Shown one piece after another: positions 8,514 through 17,157 of a stretch of 64,000 bases of DNA. The stretch is from the NCBI GenBank assembly GCA_938074565.1, contig CALJEQ010000001.1:124001-188000 (forward strand), in the 5' to 3' direction. This stretch comes from an uncultured Alkaliphilus sp. (GTDB taxonomy: Bacteria; Bacillota; Clostridia; Peptostreptococcales; Natronincolaceae). Both the position numbers and the translations under genes were made by a program. The notes beneath the pieces were generated by a model. The model was given only the letters and a program-made list of their open reading frames with translations. It was not told the DNA's origin and made no database searches. Within the stretch, counting starts at the first letter, position 1. Each line of letters starts with the position of its first letter.

Positions 8514-10157
8514 TCACCTTACCCTTTGTTGCTCCATATGAAAGCAACGTTTAAAGTCTTCCAATTCTTCTTTAGAAACATATTCAGTCATTTTATTAGT
8601 GTAAATTTGTGAGGGTAAGTTAACGGGTTCCCACCGATCCGTTATTCTGTTATACCTTATTATTTCGTTATATTGGTAACATTTTTGGTACAGGTACTTA
8701 GACAAAGCTAGTTGCAAAAGATTAAGAGTGTTTGAGAGCTTTTCTTCTATTTTACCTTCTAATTTTATATCTGTAATAAGGTCTTGATTAACAAAACAAA
8801 TTTCTACTACTTTGTCCACAACAATTCTACCATTGGGCAATTTAGCCAAATGTATTACAATATCTATTCCTCTTGCAATATCCTCTTCTGCTTTTTCACT
8901 ATTGTCATACATATCTGTAGCCATTAATAAATTCCTACAATTTGCCACAGCCTCGAAGGGAGAAATTAAATGTATCGTTCCACCTACTCCTGAATTTAAT
9001 CTTAAACTAGAATTCACTAATTCATTCATTTCTTCTGGTTTAGTGATTTCGCCTACATACAAAACATCCCTTGCCATTTTTAACATCGCTTGAAATTGTT
9101 GAGCAATTGTTCTTTTAGGGTTTTCCATAAGAGTAATAATGTTTTTATGGGGATATTTTTTTCTTACTTGCAGTTCATCTTGAGAATCTAAAATACCGAT
9201 CCCCCAATAGTCTGGAACTTTTTCCATTGTAGCAGTTAGAAATGTAGATTTTCCCACACCCATATCACTACCTGACACAAGGTAAGACCCCCGCCCCCGT
9301 TGATTTATTATTAAAAGTTTATATATTAAATCATTAATTGTTTTATAGGTTTCCTTCATTTCTTCTAAAGAAATCTTTTTTATATTAAAGATTCTTTCGT
9401 TATAAATCAGATCTTCCTCTGTAGCTGTGGCTGAATAACCTGCAACAGTTATCCTACTGGCATTATACTTTGATGCCACAACAGTGGGATTTTGCTCATC
9501 ATATTGTACCTTTGCATTTCGGGTAGTCTTCTTTTGTATATTAATAATTCTTTCTTTATTCTCAAAAGATAAAAATGACAAATGGAGTTTTTTACCTTTA
9601 TAGACAATATAGATATAATCCTTATGTAGTACTCCCACTTCATTGATATTATGATGTTGCAAAGTATCAATAACGTCTTGTCCATCTTCTCTGGCGTAAA
9701 CCATCGAAGCCACCAGTTGCATCTTATTGTAATACTTATTGAAAGTAGTTTTTAGCGACATCATTTCCTTTACTGCAATTTCCTTTACTTCTTTTTCCCC
9801 AACAGAGTTTTCCAACTGAAAATTATCTATCAAATAGGAAATATCAAAACAATAGAGAAGTGCTTCAAAAATAACACTGACTGGATTTTTTAACCAATTA
9901 TTAAAATCCACCACCTTGTCAATCTCTTCATTGTCATATCCTAATGCACCCATCATTATTTTCACATACTGATTTATAACATAAGCCCTAGCTGCCTCAT
10001 CCCCCAATACAGCTCTGTCCTTCATTTCAGCAAAGCGATTTATTTCTGTCTCTGCTACTTTCCGTTGTATTTGAAATAGTTCACTATAAATATCAGGGCT
10101 ACCATATATTTCTTCAATATCTTTATTGATCTTTTCCAACAGTTGAAAAATGTCCAT
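8514..10157 (-). CDS. tadA: TadA/CpaF-type secretion ATPase
   Basis: 547 residues, a member of the type II/IV secretion ATPase (VirB11/PulE/CpaF) superfamily that powers pilus assembly. Visible are a Walker A GSDMGVGKS at residues 296-304, an acidic Asp-box region around DSQDE near 324-328, a Walker B-like RDVLYVGEI at 363-371 and the conserved histidine box GGTIHL at 392-397. The N-terminal half (1-250) is much less conserved. The start follows AGGAGG. It is the clearest marker that this operon encodes a Tad/Flp-type system, and it stands between the TadZ-like ATPase and the TadB/TadC platform. Confidence 0.9.
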   Translation of the reverse strand: MDIFQLLEKINKDIEEIYGSPDIYSELFQIQRKVAETEINRFAEMKDRAVLGDEAARAYVINQYVKIMMGALGYDNEEIDKVVDFNNWLKNPVSVIFEALLYCFDISYLIDNFQLENSVGEKEVKEIAVKEMMSLKTTFNKYYNKMQLVASMVYAREDGQDVIDTLQHHNINEVGVLHKDYIYIVYKGKKLHLSFLSFENKERIINIQKKTTRNAKVQYDEQNPTVVASKYNASRITVAGYSATATEEDLIYNERIFNIKKISLEEMKETYKTINDLIYKLLIINQRGRGSYLVSGSDMGVGKSTFLTATMEKVPDYWGIGILDSQDELQVRKKYPHKNIITLMENPKRTIAQQFQAMLKMARDVLYVGEITKPEEMNELVNSSLRLNSGVGGTIHLISPFEAVANCRNLLMATDMYDNSEKAEEDIARGIDIVIHLAKLPNGRIVVDKVVEICFVNQDLITDIKLEGKIEEKLSNTLNLLQLALSKYLYQKCYQYNEIIRYNRITDRWEPVNLPSQIYTNKMTEYVSKEELEDFKRCFHMEQQRVR

Positions 10158-10167
10158 TAAGCACCTC

Positions 10168-10989
10168 CTAAAAATTGAAGAAATTAAAAATAGTCTTTTT
10201 CTTTATTTCCTTGTGACAATTTGTTTCCACTGATAACATATCACACTTTTTTAAAATTTCTATTGCCAATAGTTCTACTTGATGGTGATATAAAGACTTA
10301 CCGTTTTCTTCTATCATTCCATAATTCAATAAACTACCATCGTTACATTCATTAAGTAATTTAGCATCAAAAGGAAGATTAATAATTTGATTTGAACTGT
10401 ATCCTAGTTGAACTAAATCTAAAGTTAACTCCTTAATATCATATTTAACCTTAACGTTATCGTATTGATCTAAATAACGGTTAACTACAAAGATTACTTT
10501 ATCCCTTTGATCACCATAAAGGTTTTTGTCCTTAATTAATCGAATTAAGCTCCTATCTTGATTTAAGATAACTAAAATAACTTTTGACTCATCAATAAAC
10601 AAATCAGTTAAATCATTTTTTCCAGCTATTGTATCAATTAGCGTAACGGGATAAACCTTTTTGGAGTAGTATTGTAATTGCTCTATATCTCCCTTATCTA
10701 AATGAAAGTAATGGTTGGATGCCATAATGTTTAATCTAGGGGTTACCCCTTTACACCAACTTTCAGAATCTAATGTATCTAGACCTATACCCGTTAAAAT
10801 ATTATTTTTAAACTCATCTAAACCTCTTGTCCATTTTGTATTACTAAGATAATCTTCAATACTATAACAATACTGATTAATATCAATTAACAACACCTTA
10901 TCCTTCAGTATATTTCCTATATTAATAGCAATATTAATTGCTGTTACCGTCTGACCTAACCCCTTTTTTGGAGCAGTTATCGTAATCAT
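10168..10989 (-). CDS. TadZ/CpaE-like ATPase with degenerate P-loop
   Basis: 273 residues with a ParA/MinD fold. The first strand and P-loop read MITITAPKKGLGQTVTAINIAINIG, where the usual KGGVGKT is replaced by KKGLGQT: the catalytic lysine of the deviant Walker A is a glutamine. The next motif, VLLIDIN, is conserved. TadZ/CpaE proteins place Tad machines at cell poles and are known to be atypical ATPases, so loss of ATPase activity is plausible. It lies 10 bases upstream of tadA and 14 bases after the CpaB-like gene. A second, intact P-loop of the same fold is fused to the kinase two genes upstream. Confidence 0.8.
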   Translation of the reverse strand: MITITAPKKGLGQTVTAINIAINIGNILKDKVLLIDINQYCYSIEDYLSNTKWTRGLDEFKNNILTGIGLDTLDSESWCKGVTPRLNIMASNHYFHLDKGDIEQLQYYSKKVYPVTLIDTIAGKNDLTDLFIDESKVILVILNQDRSLIRLIKDKNLYGDQRDKVIFVVNRYLDQYDNVKVKYDIKELTLDLVQLGYSSNQIINLPFDAKLLNECNDGSLLNYGMIEENGKSLYHHQVELLAIEILKKCDMLSVETNCHKEIKKKTIFNFFNF

Positions 10990-11003
10990 TCATCAGCACC
11001 CCA

Positions 11004-11807
11004 TTAGTTATTATCTCTAGTTTGATAGTTTATTTCTTCATCCTCTACATTGGTAGACACCTTGTTTTTTTCCGTTACTGTTCTTAATCTTAATTCTGCT
11101 ATTTTTGACTGATAATTAAATGTAATTAATGAAGGAGGTTGATTTGTATCTAAATATAATCTAGTTTCTAACTCCCCCAATTGCCCTGCCATGAGTAAGT
11201 TTCTATACTGCATTTCATCCACTGCCAACACAATAGTATAACTTTTTTCTTTTAAATTTTCTTCCGTCGAGTTAGAAATAATCTTCCTTACCTTAATTTT
11301 AGGTACAACCACATCATAATCACCATTTCCATAATTAACGATCATGTCAACTATATTACCTGTCTTCACTTCATCGGCAACTAGACTTGCCACTTCAAAC
11401 TCTTTTAGTCGTTCATGTTCTCCATACCAGTTTTCCTCTGTATAAAATTGGTCTACCAGTAGTTGTTGCCCATAGCTTAAGGAATACTTAGTAATCATCC
11501 CTTTTATCAACTCTAAATCAGAAATACTACCCTCTACTGAATACTTAATGGGTACTTCCATTAGGGTAATTGTTTCATTTAATATTTCATCTGTCATTTC
11601 TGTATAGTGGGAAATCCCATCAGCAGCCGTCACCACCGCCACCCATCTACGGGGCATAACACTTTCATCCATTTCTGCCCTTAACATCGATTCTATCTGA
11701 ATCTTAACCAGAGGTATTTTAATATTGTTATAGTAATAAAATATACCAGCCAGCAATAAACACATTAAAATGGCAGCTATTACAACTTTTTGATCTTTAA
11801 TACTCAT
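11004..11807 (-). CDS. CpaB/RcpC-like pilus assembly protein
   Basis: 267 residues with one N-terminal membrane helix (residues 9-26) and an extracytoplasmic part containing a likely SAF-type domain. The segments ITLMEVPIKYSVEGSISDL and GNIVDMIVNYGNGDYDVVVPKIKVRKI match the general CpaB pattern (release of a signal, then a V-D-V/I strand and a modified beta sandwich). In Gram-negatives CpaB links to the secretin; here, in a single-membrane organism, it may instead contact peptidoglycan or guide the fibre. The ATG has AGGAGG six bases upstream. Confidence 0.7.
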   Translation of the reverse strand: MSIKDQKVVIAAILMCLLLAGIFYYYNNIKIPLVKIQIESMLRAEMDESVMPRRWVAVVTAADGISHYTEMTDEILNETITLMEVPIKYSVEGSISDLELIKGMITKYSLSYGQQLLVDQFYTEENWYGEHERLKEFEVASLVADEVKTGNIVDMIVNYGNGDYDVVVPKIKVRKIISNSTEENLKEKSYTIVLAVDEMQYRNLLMAGQLGELETRLYLDTNQPPSLITFNYQSKIAELRLRTVTEKNKVSTNVEDEEINYQTRDNN

Positions 11808-11841
11808 AGTATTCCTCCTGTTTTATCCACCGATTTCAAAA

Positions 11842-13572
11842 TTAATTATCTCTATAATATTGCTGACTTAACTTCACCATATCCTCCTTGATTTTATTCC
11901 CCCCAATAGCAACAGGGGGGACTCTTTCTTCCAAACCCTTTAAAATGGCAGTATAATCTTCTTTAACTTTATAGACTTTATTTATTTTCATATTAAAATG
12001 AATATCTTTTTTTATCTCTATATCTTTAAAAAACCCTATGATATTTCTTTCATTTATAAAACCTTCTTCTTTATACCTATTGATGATTAGATCTACACCC
12101 TCTAACCTTCTACTATTTAAGTAGAGTTTTTTAGGTAACCGATTCAATAAATTTACCCGTTGATCTACAACCAGTATTTTATGATCTGCCAAAGATAAAA
12201 TGTGGTTAATTTCCTCCCCAGTGGTGTAACTACCTAAGTCAACAATTACCACCTGTGCTTCCGTTTTACATTGAAGGATAAGGTTTTTTAATTGTTCTAT
12301 GCTTAAAGCCACATCCACATCCCTATGTTCCGAATAGAAGGTTAAGTATTGATTAATATTCTGAGCTTTTAAACCAGTGTCTGGTTCAGCATTACTAAGA
12401 CAATTGGAAAAATCCTTATTAAAGTAATAATAAATATCTTTGTTTTCAAAATCTGCATCTATTAAAGTAGTTTTTATCCTTTTTTCAGATAATATCCATG
12501 CTAGATTAACTGCAATAGCAGTCTTTCCAGTGGATTCTGGACCCATAATAACAATAATTTTTTTATAGTCTAGTGGTGCATTATAAGTTTCATTTGTTTT
12601 AAAAGATGAAAACAGCCCTTTTCTTTTACTCTCTAGGCTATTTAATACCTTGATTAATTCCTCCATCGTTTGGTATCGCTTATCCATTTCCTTGTGTAGA
12701 CATTTTTCTAATATTTCTATGAGTCCCTTCGATATATGGGTTAACTGTTGTTTTACCGACATACCTTCTATTGGTAATTTCCCGCTCAATAAATAAAACA
12801 TCATTATCCCCAACCCATAAATATCAGTTCTCACATCAGCATAACAGTTAAATTGTTCAGGTGCTGCGAATTTAGCTGTTACTGCTACTGTCGATTTAGA
12901 CGCCTGTTTATTAACTTCTCCCTTGAACTCCATCGACACGCCAAAATCAATTAGTACAGCTTTATCATCAGGAGTAATCATTACATTTGAGGGCTTCATA
13001 TCTCCATAAATTATAGGATGAGGCTTCATTCCATGAAGATAATTAAGTACATCAGCCAATTGTTTACTCCATTTTACAACTTGTTTTTCCTCAAAAGATT
13101 CTTCTGCTTTTAATTTCTTATCCAATGAAACTCCCTCGATGTAACTTTCCACTATGTATGTTCCCTCTTTATCTTCAAAAACGTCTACAATGCGGGGTAA
13201 GTGAATGTGATTAAGCTTTTTTAATATATCTTCTTCTGCCGTTGATAAAGCTTTATTTTTCCCATCCCTTTTATGTAAAACTTTAACTGCCCATAAATTT
13301 CCTAGCTTTATATTTCGACACAAGTAAACTTTCCCCATACCGCCTTCTCCCAAAAGACCCTCCACCAAATATAAGTCATTTAATACTTCACCCTTTAAAC
13401 TACAGTCCCTATTATTATCAAGGGGTTCTGTTAACAATTCATCATCACTCAAAGGCATGGTATAATCCTCTTCATTATCATCAATGATGACACTTTTACT
13501 ATTCTTTTTGTATTTTTCCTTAAACAGCAATAAACTTAAAATGATAACTATCATTAATAAAAAAAGATGCAC
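11842..13572 (-). CDS. Membrane-anchored Ser/Thr kinase fused to a ParA/TadZ-like ATPase
   Basis: 576 residues from a GTG at 13572 with GGAGGGAG nearby upstream; a longer frame from 13629 has no ribosome binding site. Order: one membrane helix (residues 2-17), a short linker, a Hanks-type kinase (about 70-310) and a P-loop ATPase of ParA/MinD type (about 340-576). The kinase shows GEGGMGKV (75-82), the lysine of AVKVL (97), YGDMKPSN with the catalytic Asp at 191, DFG (209-211) and APE (237-239). In place of HRD it has YGD, so it is a non-RD kinase. The ATPase shows GPESTGKT (344-351) and LIDAD. It is first in the Tad operon and could link a phosphorylation signal to machine placement or activation. 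There is no PASTA domain, so it is not PrkC. Confidence 0.85.
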   Translation of the reverse strand: MHLFLLMIVIILSLLLFKEKYKKNSKSVIIDDNEEDYTMPLSDDELLTEPLDNNRDCSLKGEVLNDLYLVEGLLGEGGMGKVYLCRNIKLGNLWAVKVLHKRDGKNKALSTAEEDILKKLNHIHLPRIVDVFEDKEGTYIVESYIEGVSLDKKLKAEESFEEKQVVKWSKQLADVLNYLHGMKPHPIIYGDMKPSNVMITPDDKAVLIDFGVSMEFKGEVNKQASKSTVAVTAKFAAPEQFNCYADVRTDIYGLGIMMFYLLSGKLPIEGMSVKQQLTHISKGLIEILEKCLHKEMDKRYQTMEELIKVLNSLESKRKGLFSSFKTNETYNAPLDYKKIIVIMGPESTGKTAIAVNLAWILSEKRIKTTLIDADFENKDIYYYFNKDFSNCLSNAEPDTGLKAQNINQYLTFYSEHRDVDVALSIEQLKNLILQCKTEAQVVIVDLGSYTTGEEINHILSLADHKILVVDQRVNLLNRLPKKLYLNSRRLEGVDLIINRYKEEGFINERNIIGFFKDIEIKKDIHFNMKINKVYKVKEDYTAILKGLEERVPPVAIGGNKIKEDMVKLSQQYYRDN

Positions 13573-13622
13573 TATTGTTCTCCCTCCAATAATTTTAATT
13601 TTTATATGTATGTTTTTAGTTA

Positions 13623-13652
13623 ATTGCATATTTGAAAATTGATATTTGTCAA
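13623..13652 (-). promoter_or_regulatory. Probable promoter of the Tad operon
   Basis: TTGACA (13652-13647) with an 18-base spacer before TGCAAT (13628-13623). The -35 is perfect and the -10 matches four of six positions. Its start point would fall about 40 bases upstream of the GTG at 13572, inside the longer alternative frame, which supports the GTG start. Confidence 0.5.
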
Positions 13653-13726
13653 AAGAATTTTTTATATTATTAGGTATATATTCTCATTGACTTAACATAA
13701 ATTACATAAGTAAGTATATCACCCTT

Positions 13727-13753
13727 TGGCGAAATTTGCAATATTTTGTCGAA
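13727..13753 (+). promoter_or_regulatory. Two tandem Spo0A-box-like sites
   Basis: TGGCGAA at 13727-13733 and TGTCGAA at 13747-13753 both fit the 0A-box core TGNCGAA, with the flanking T and A bases typical of the extended box (TTTGGCGAAA and TTTTGTCGAATT). They point the same way and are spaced 20 bases apart, about two helical turns. They lie 75-100 bases upstream of the Tad operon -35 and about 300 bases upstream of the divergent plus-strand gene. Confidence 0.55.
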
Positions 13754-14046
13754 TTTCATTAATTTATTTAAAAAACTTGTTAATTATATGCATAAAACCT
13801 TGTAAATAGCAAATATGTATTGAAGCTGACCACCTTCCTATTTAAAAAAATATACTTTTATTCAAGTTAATAGAGAGTTTACTTAATAGTTTAGACGCTA
13901 ACATTAACAAAATTTTTTTTGACATTAAATGGAGTAAACCTGTTGTTTATGTTTTAATATTTATAAGCATAATAGTAGTACAAAGTATTATTAACATTAA
14001 TTGATCTTCTCCTTTTTTAATCATATACATAAATTAGGGTGATAAA
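13754..14046. other. Remainder of divergent spacer, no gene seen
   Basis: AT-rich DNA between the Tad operon and the gene at 14047. A TTGACA occurs at about 13918-13923 on the plus strand but no good -10 is found at the proper distance. No small gene with a ribosome binding site is seen. Confidence 0.5.
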
Positions 14047-14613
14047 ATGAGAAAAAAAAGATATTTTCATAAACTATATGAATTTGATGAAACTAGTAAA
14101 ACCTACTTAATTGAAGTATCTCTGGACAATTATGAAGATGTTTATGATGACTGGGATGCCTCTCCATTTAAAAAAAGAGACATAGAAGATGAATTCAATG
14201 ATTTCATTGTAAATTCATCACAGGATATTCCAGTTAACTTTAATTTGAGTATCCTTCTATATTTGCCTTTATCAAAAAAAGAACCTCAAAAAGAAGTCAC
14301 TTTAATATCTGCCTATAGAAACTACTATGCCTATGCTTTAGAAAGATTAAATAAAGTAAAAACAAACCTTTATAAAAAGATTACCTTTTATTTATTACTT
14401 TCAATTTTCCTTTTAAGTATGGGCTATTTTTTCTTTCGAGGTGATGAAGGTGTAGTTAGAAGTGTTCTTCATGAGGGCATTTTTATTGGTGGATGGGTAT
14501 TTTTATGGGAGTTTTTCACTAGTATTGTTATCACTAGAAGAGAAATACATGATGAATTTAAAATATTTGAAAGATTATACCGTTCAGAGATTAAGTTTTT
14601 TTATTATGAATAG
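14047..14613 (+). CDS. Conserved-type two-helix membrane protein of unknown function
   Basis: 188 residues. The N-terminal half is soluble and acidic, with a DDWDASPFKKRDIEDE stretch and an IPVNFNLSILLYLPL strand. Two helices follow (about 117-133 and 145-160, containing EGIFIGGWVFLWEFF), and the tail reads RREIHDEFKIFERLYRSEIKFF. I have the impression of a widespread uncharacterised family with this same order and the GGWVFLWE motif, but no function is known to me. The ATG has AGGGTGAT upstream. It is divergent from the Tad operon and could share its control region; a link is not shown. Confidence 0.75.
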   Translation: MRKKRYFHKLYEFDETSKTYLIEVSLDNYEDVYDDWDASPFKKRDIEDEFNDFIVNSSQDIPVNFNLSILLYLPLSKKEPQKEVTLISAYRNYYAYALERLNKVKTNLYKKITFYLLLSIFLLSMGYFFFRGDEGVVRSVLHEGIFIGGWVFLWEFFTSIVITRREIHDEFKIFERLYRSEIKFFYYE

Positions 14614-15128
14614 TAAATAAATCCTTTAAATTCTGTAGTTGAAATTTTTTCTGATATGTAAACTGAAATAGCCTAGATTAATATTTAAAGGGTGATATAC
14701 TTTTTTAGAAATATCACTGATTTATGAATTATATTATAAATATTACATTAAAAAGGTCTGCCTCCAATAGAATATAGGAATCAGACCTTATCTTGATATG
14801 TTTTTGTCTTTTTACTTGTTAATGATAGGGGGCAGTTCAATACAGAGTTTGAGCCTTTAGTAGTTGGTTGCTAATAATTTAATTAGGTGCCACAAGTAAA
14901 TATAGTTCCGTTTAATTATCTTAATTCATCTGTACGTAACTCTAATAATTTTACACTTTATATAGTATGGAGCTATAGTAACCTTCTCAGATTGAACATG
15001 TTTATTTAACTTTTATATTATATCATCTTGGACAGAATCTCTCAATGGATTAAATCATTCCACTAGTAAGGAAAATTCTAACTGTATAGTAAACTAATAC
15101 AAATTGTTTCCATATAAAAAAGAAAAAT
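14614..15128. other. Non-coding stretch with a long-loop inverted repeat
   Basis: AT-rich, without an acceptable gene. AAGGTCTG (14753-14760) and CAGACCTT (14782-14789) form an eight-base stem with a 21-base loop, followed by a T-rich region (ATCTTGATATGTTTTTGTCTTTTTA). It could be a terminator for the membrane protein gene at 14047, 140 bases away. Confidence 0.4.
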
Positions 15129-15157
15129 TTGACAATATAATCAATATTTGTTATTAT
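15129..15157 (+). promoter_or_regulatory. Promoter of the secreted protein gene
   Basis: TTGACA (15129-15134), a 17-base spacer and TATTAT (15152-15157), a strong sigma-A promoter about 23 bases before the probable start of the leader to the gene at 15187. Confidence 0.8.
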
Positions 15158-15186
15158 ATGTCTATAATAAGAAGAGGAGTGATCAA

Positions 15187-15879
15187 ATGAGAAAGATGTT
15201 TAGTTTATTAATTTCATTAATGCTGTTAGTTACTATTTTAGGTAGTAATGCTTATGCTATGGAGGTAGCTCAAGACGATTTTAACACTGTGATCAAACAA
15301 GATGAAACAATAAGAGAAGTAACACCACAAGAATACTATGAAATGATTGCCCAAGCTAGAAATATTTCAGTAAAAGATGCAGAAAAAATCACAAAACAAT
15401 TAATTAGTGAACACCAAAGAAGCCTAAAAGAAGCAAAAAAAACTTCTAATGATGATGAAATATCGACACAATCAATTAGCTGGGGTACTTCTTGGTCATC
15501 AAACGGCGGAAAATATTATCATGTTGTAATATATAAGCAGCAAAATGAAGGTGGTGGAATGGTTATTGAAGTAGGAGTTCCAGGCATTGTTTATCTTTAC
15601 GGTTCGTATGCAAGAGAATTTGTTTCTATTGATACGAGTGCTACTTATGCAAGACCTGTAACTAGCGGTACTTATACTTATTCTTCTGCTACATTAGTTT
15701 CATCATTAATAAATAATGAAGTACATTTAAATACAAGAGGAACTACAGAAGTAACTACAACCATCGCACAAGAAATGGGGGTTTCTATAGCAGATTTACT
15801 AAGTTACGGTTTTTCAACTTCAAATAATTTTACATATAGAAAAACCACTACAATTGCTCATATTGAAAAACTATATTAA
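15187..15879 (+). CDS. Secreted protein of unknown function
   Basis: 230 residues from the ATG at 15187, which follows GAGGAGTGATCAA; an upstream ATG at 15148 lies within the promoter. A clear signal peptide (two basic residues, a hydrophobic core, then NAYA cleaved before MEV) directs export. A middle region (about 40-90) is helical and charged; after it comes a Ser/Thr/Tyr-rich beta-like domain with repeated Thr-Tyr strands. No catalytic motif or known family is recognised. It has its own promoter and terminator, so it is a monocistronic gene. Confidence 0.8.
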   Translation: MRKMFSLLISLMLLVTILGSNAYAMEVAQDDFNTVIKQDETIREVTPQEYYEMIAQARNISVKDAEKITKQLISEHQRSLKEAKKTSNDDEISTQSISWGTSWSSNGGKYYHVVIYKQQNEGGGMVIEVGVPGIVYLYGSYAREFVSIDTSATYARPVTSGTYTYSSATLVSSLINNEVHLNTRGTTEVTTTIAQEMGVSIADLLSYGFSTSNNFTYRKTTTIAHIEKLY

Positions 15880-15916
15880 TTCTATAGATTTAACTATACT
15901 TAAGTAATAATATATT

Positions 15917-15970
15917 AACTCCTTTTTAACAATGAATTATTCAGTAATTCTATGCTAATAAGGAGTTTTT
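15917..15970 (+). terminator. Terminator of the secreted protein gene
   Basis: AACTCCTT (15917-15924) pairs with AAGGAGTT (15960-15967), followed by TTT. The loop is long (35 bases), so efficiency is uncertain, but the T-run and position 40 bases after the stop fit. Confidence 0.55.
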
Positions 15971-16568
15971 AATTTAACGGTTAATACCCTCTGTTGTTAA
16001 GATACAGAAAAATCTAAGGGACCTTGATTATATTACTAGGTTTTACTTTCCATTTCAAAATGATAAAGACATTTTAACAAACTACATTAAATTAAGTTTT
16101 TTATGTTTAATACTCAAGTATATTAATTTAAAGAAAATTTTTAATAAAATAGTAAAAATCCCAATAACTTGAAAAATATTTTTAGGATCCTTATCACAGT
16201 TTCTCCATTATCAAAAATGGTTCTATAATATATAGTGTTGGTGGATAAACCAGTACTAATTTTTTTCAAAAAATATGAGACAAAGGACCAAAACTCAGAT
16301 AAAATATAATTACCACAACCATATTCTAAAGAAGTAATGTCGTATGTCTCGTAATAATTCTATACTAACCTATTAAATTTAAGATAAAAATATAAATTTT
16401 TCAAAACCATAATGTATCTTATTCTACTATTAATAAAATCATTGTAGATAATACTCTCCTACATTAAAAACAGCCTATTATGAATCCTCTAACTCTTAAG
16501 CCAATATAAATTATATCGTTAAGTTTTGTGTTAAAAGTTTTCACAAACACTACTTAACAAAGAACCCT
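15971..16568. other. AT-rich non-coding DNA, nothing recognised
   Basis: About 600 bases without an open frame of useful length carrying a ribosome binding site, and without a recognised RNA. It separates convergent genes and resembles eroded DNA at the edge of an accessory region. Confidence 0.5.
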
Positions 16569-16604
16569 AAAATAAAGGGCAGACACTCCGAAGAATACCT
16601 ACCC
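16569..16604 (-). terminator. Terminator of the gene at 16647
   Basis: On the minus strand a twelve-base stem with several G-T pairs (GGGTAGGTATTC with GAGTGTCTGCCC) closes on a TTCG loop and is followed by TTTATTTT. Confidence 0.7.
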
Positions 16605-16646
16605 TAACTATTAACGCAGTGCTTTTAATTAAATACCTTCTTAAGT

Positions 16647-17096
16647 TTAGTCTTGCACTTGAACTACAACCACATATGTTGCAGTACCCTCTTTCCACCT
16701 ACCTTCTATAAAATATACTTGCATACCATTTTCTTCTTTTAGAATATTTATATAATTGTCTTTTGTTATCTTTATATCATTAACAGTAGTTCCATTGCTT
16801 ATAGTAATAGTTTCGGGTTGATAGTCGAATTGTAATTGTAATTGACTATTATTTTTTATATTAGCAGCTGGTATTAATTTAGTTATAACATTTGCATAAC
16901 TTTCAACAGTAAAATATTTTTCTTCGCCTCTCGACTTCCAACGATAAGAACCTTGACCAACATTAATCTGTTCTCCTTGGTAAGTAACTTCAAGTGTAGG
17001 AATGTCTGAATACTGAGTGTTACTAAAACTAGTAAAAAGACTTATACCTAACACAAAAATTATAGCTATAAACAATATTCCTTGTTTTTTGATCAT
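16647..17096 (-). CDS. Small exported protein of unknown function
   Basis: 149 residues. The N-terminus is a signal peptide or anchor (residues 5-22, no lipobox cysteine). The outer part contains the motif QGSYRWKSRGE, a two-strand FDYQPETITI segment and a final beta strand ATYVVVVQV. The G-S-Y-x-W pattern recalls small exported Bacillus proteins with a G-x-Y-C-W motif, but I cannot name a family and the cysteine is absent here. The start has AAAGGAGG upstream; a candidate promoter lies at 17130-17157. Confidence 0.7.
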   Translation of the reverse strand: MIKKQGILFIAIIFVLGISLFTSFSNTQYSDIPTLEVTYQGEQINVGQGSYRWKSRGEEKYFTVESYANVITKLIPAANIKNNSQLQLQFDYQPETITISNGTTVNDIKITKDNYINILKEENGMQVYFIEGRWKEGTATYVVVVQVQD

Positions 17097-17129
17097 AATA
17101 ACCCTCCTTTCCTCTATATTTATTTGTTA

Positions 17130-17157
17130 ATAGTATTGTTCTTTTAACACAAGACAA
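17130..17157 (-). promoter_or_regulatory. Candidate promoter of the gene at 16647
   Basis: TTGTCT (17157-17152), a 16-base spacer and TACTAT (17135-17130) on the minus strand, about 35 bases before the ATG. Confidence 0.4.

Noticed and set aside
8812-9093. Plus-strand open frame of 93 codons opposite tadA
   Set aside because: It lies wholly inside the tadA coding sequence on the other strand, has no ribosome binding site and no family pattern.
9449-9685. Minus-strand frame of 78 codons inside tadA
   Set aside because: A different frame on the same strand within an intact ATPase gene, without a ribosome binding site.
13573-13629. Longer start of the kinase fusion at 13629
   Set aside because: No ribosome binding site, and the putative -10 lies inside this segment; the GTG at 13572 has GGAGGGAG at a good distance.
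14753-14789. Possible riboswitch in the spacer after the gene at 14047
   Set aside because: Only a simple long-loop inverted repeat is visible and no conserved aptamer pattern.
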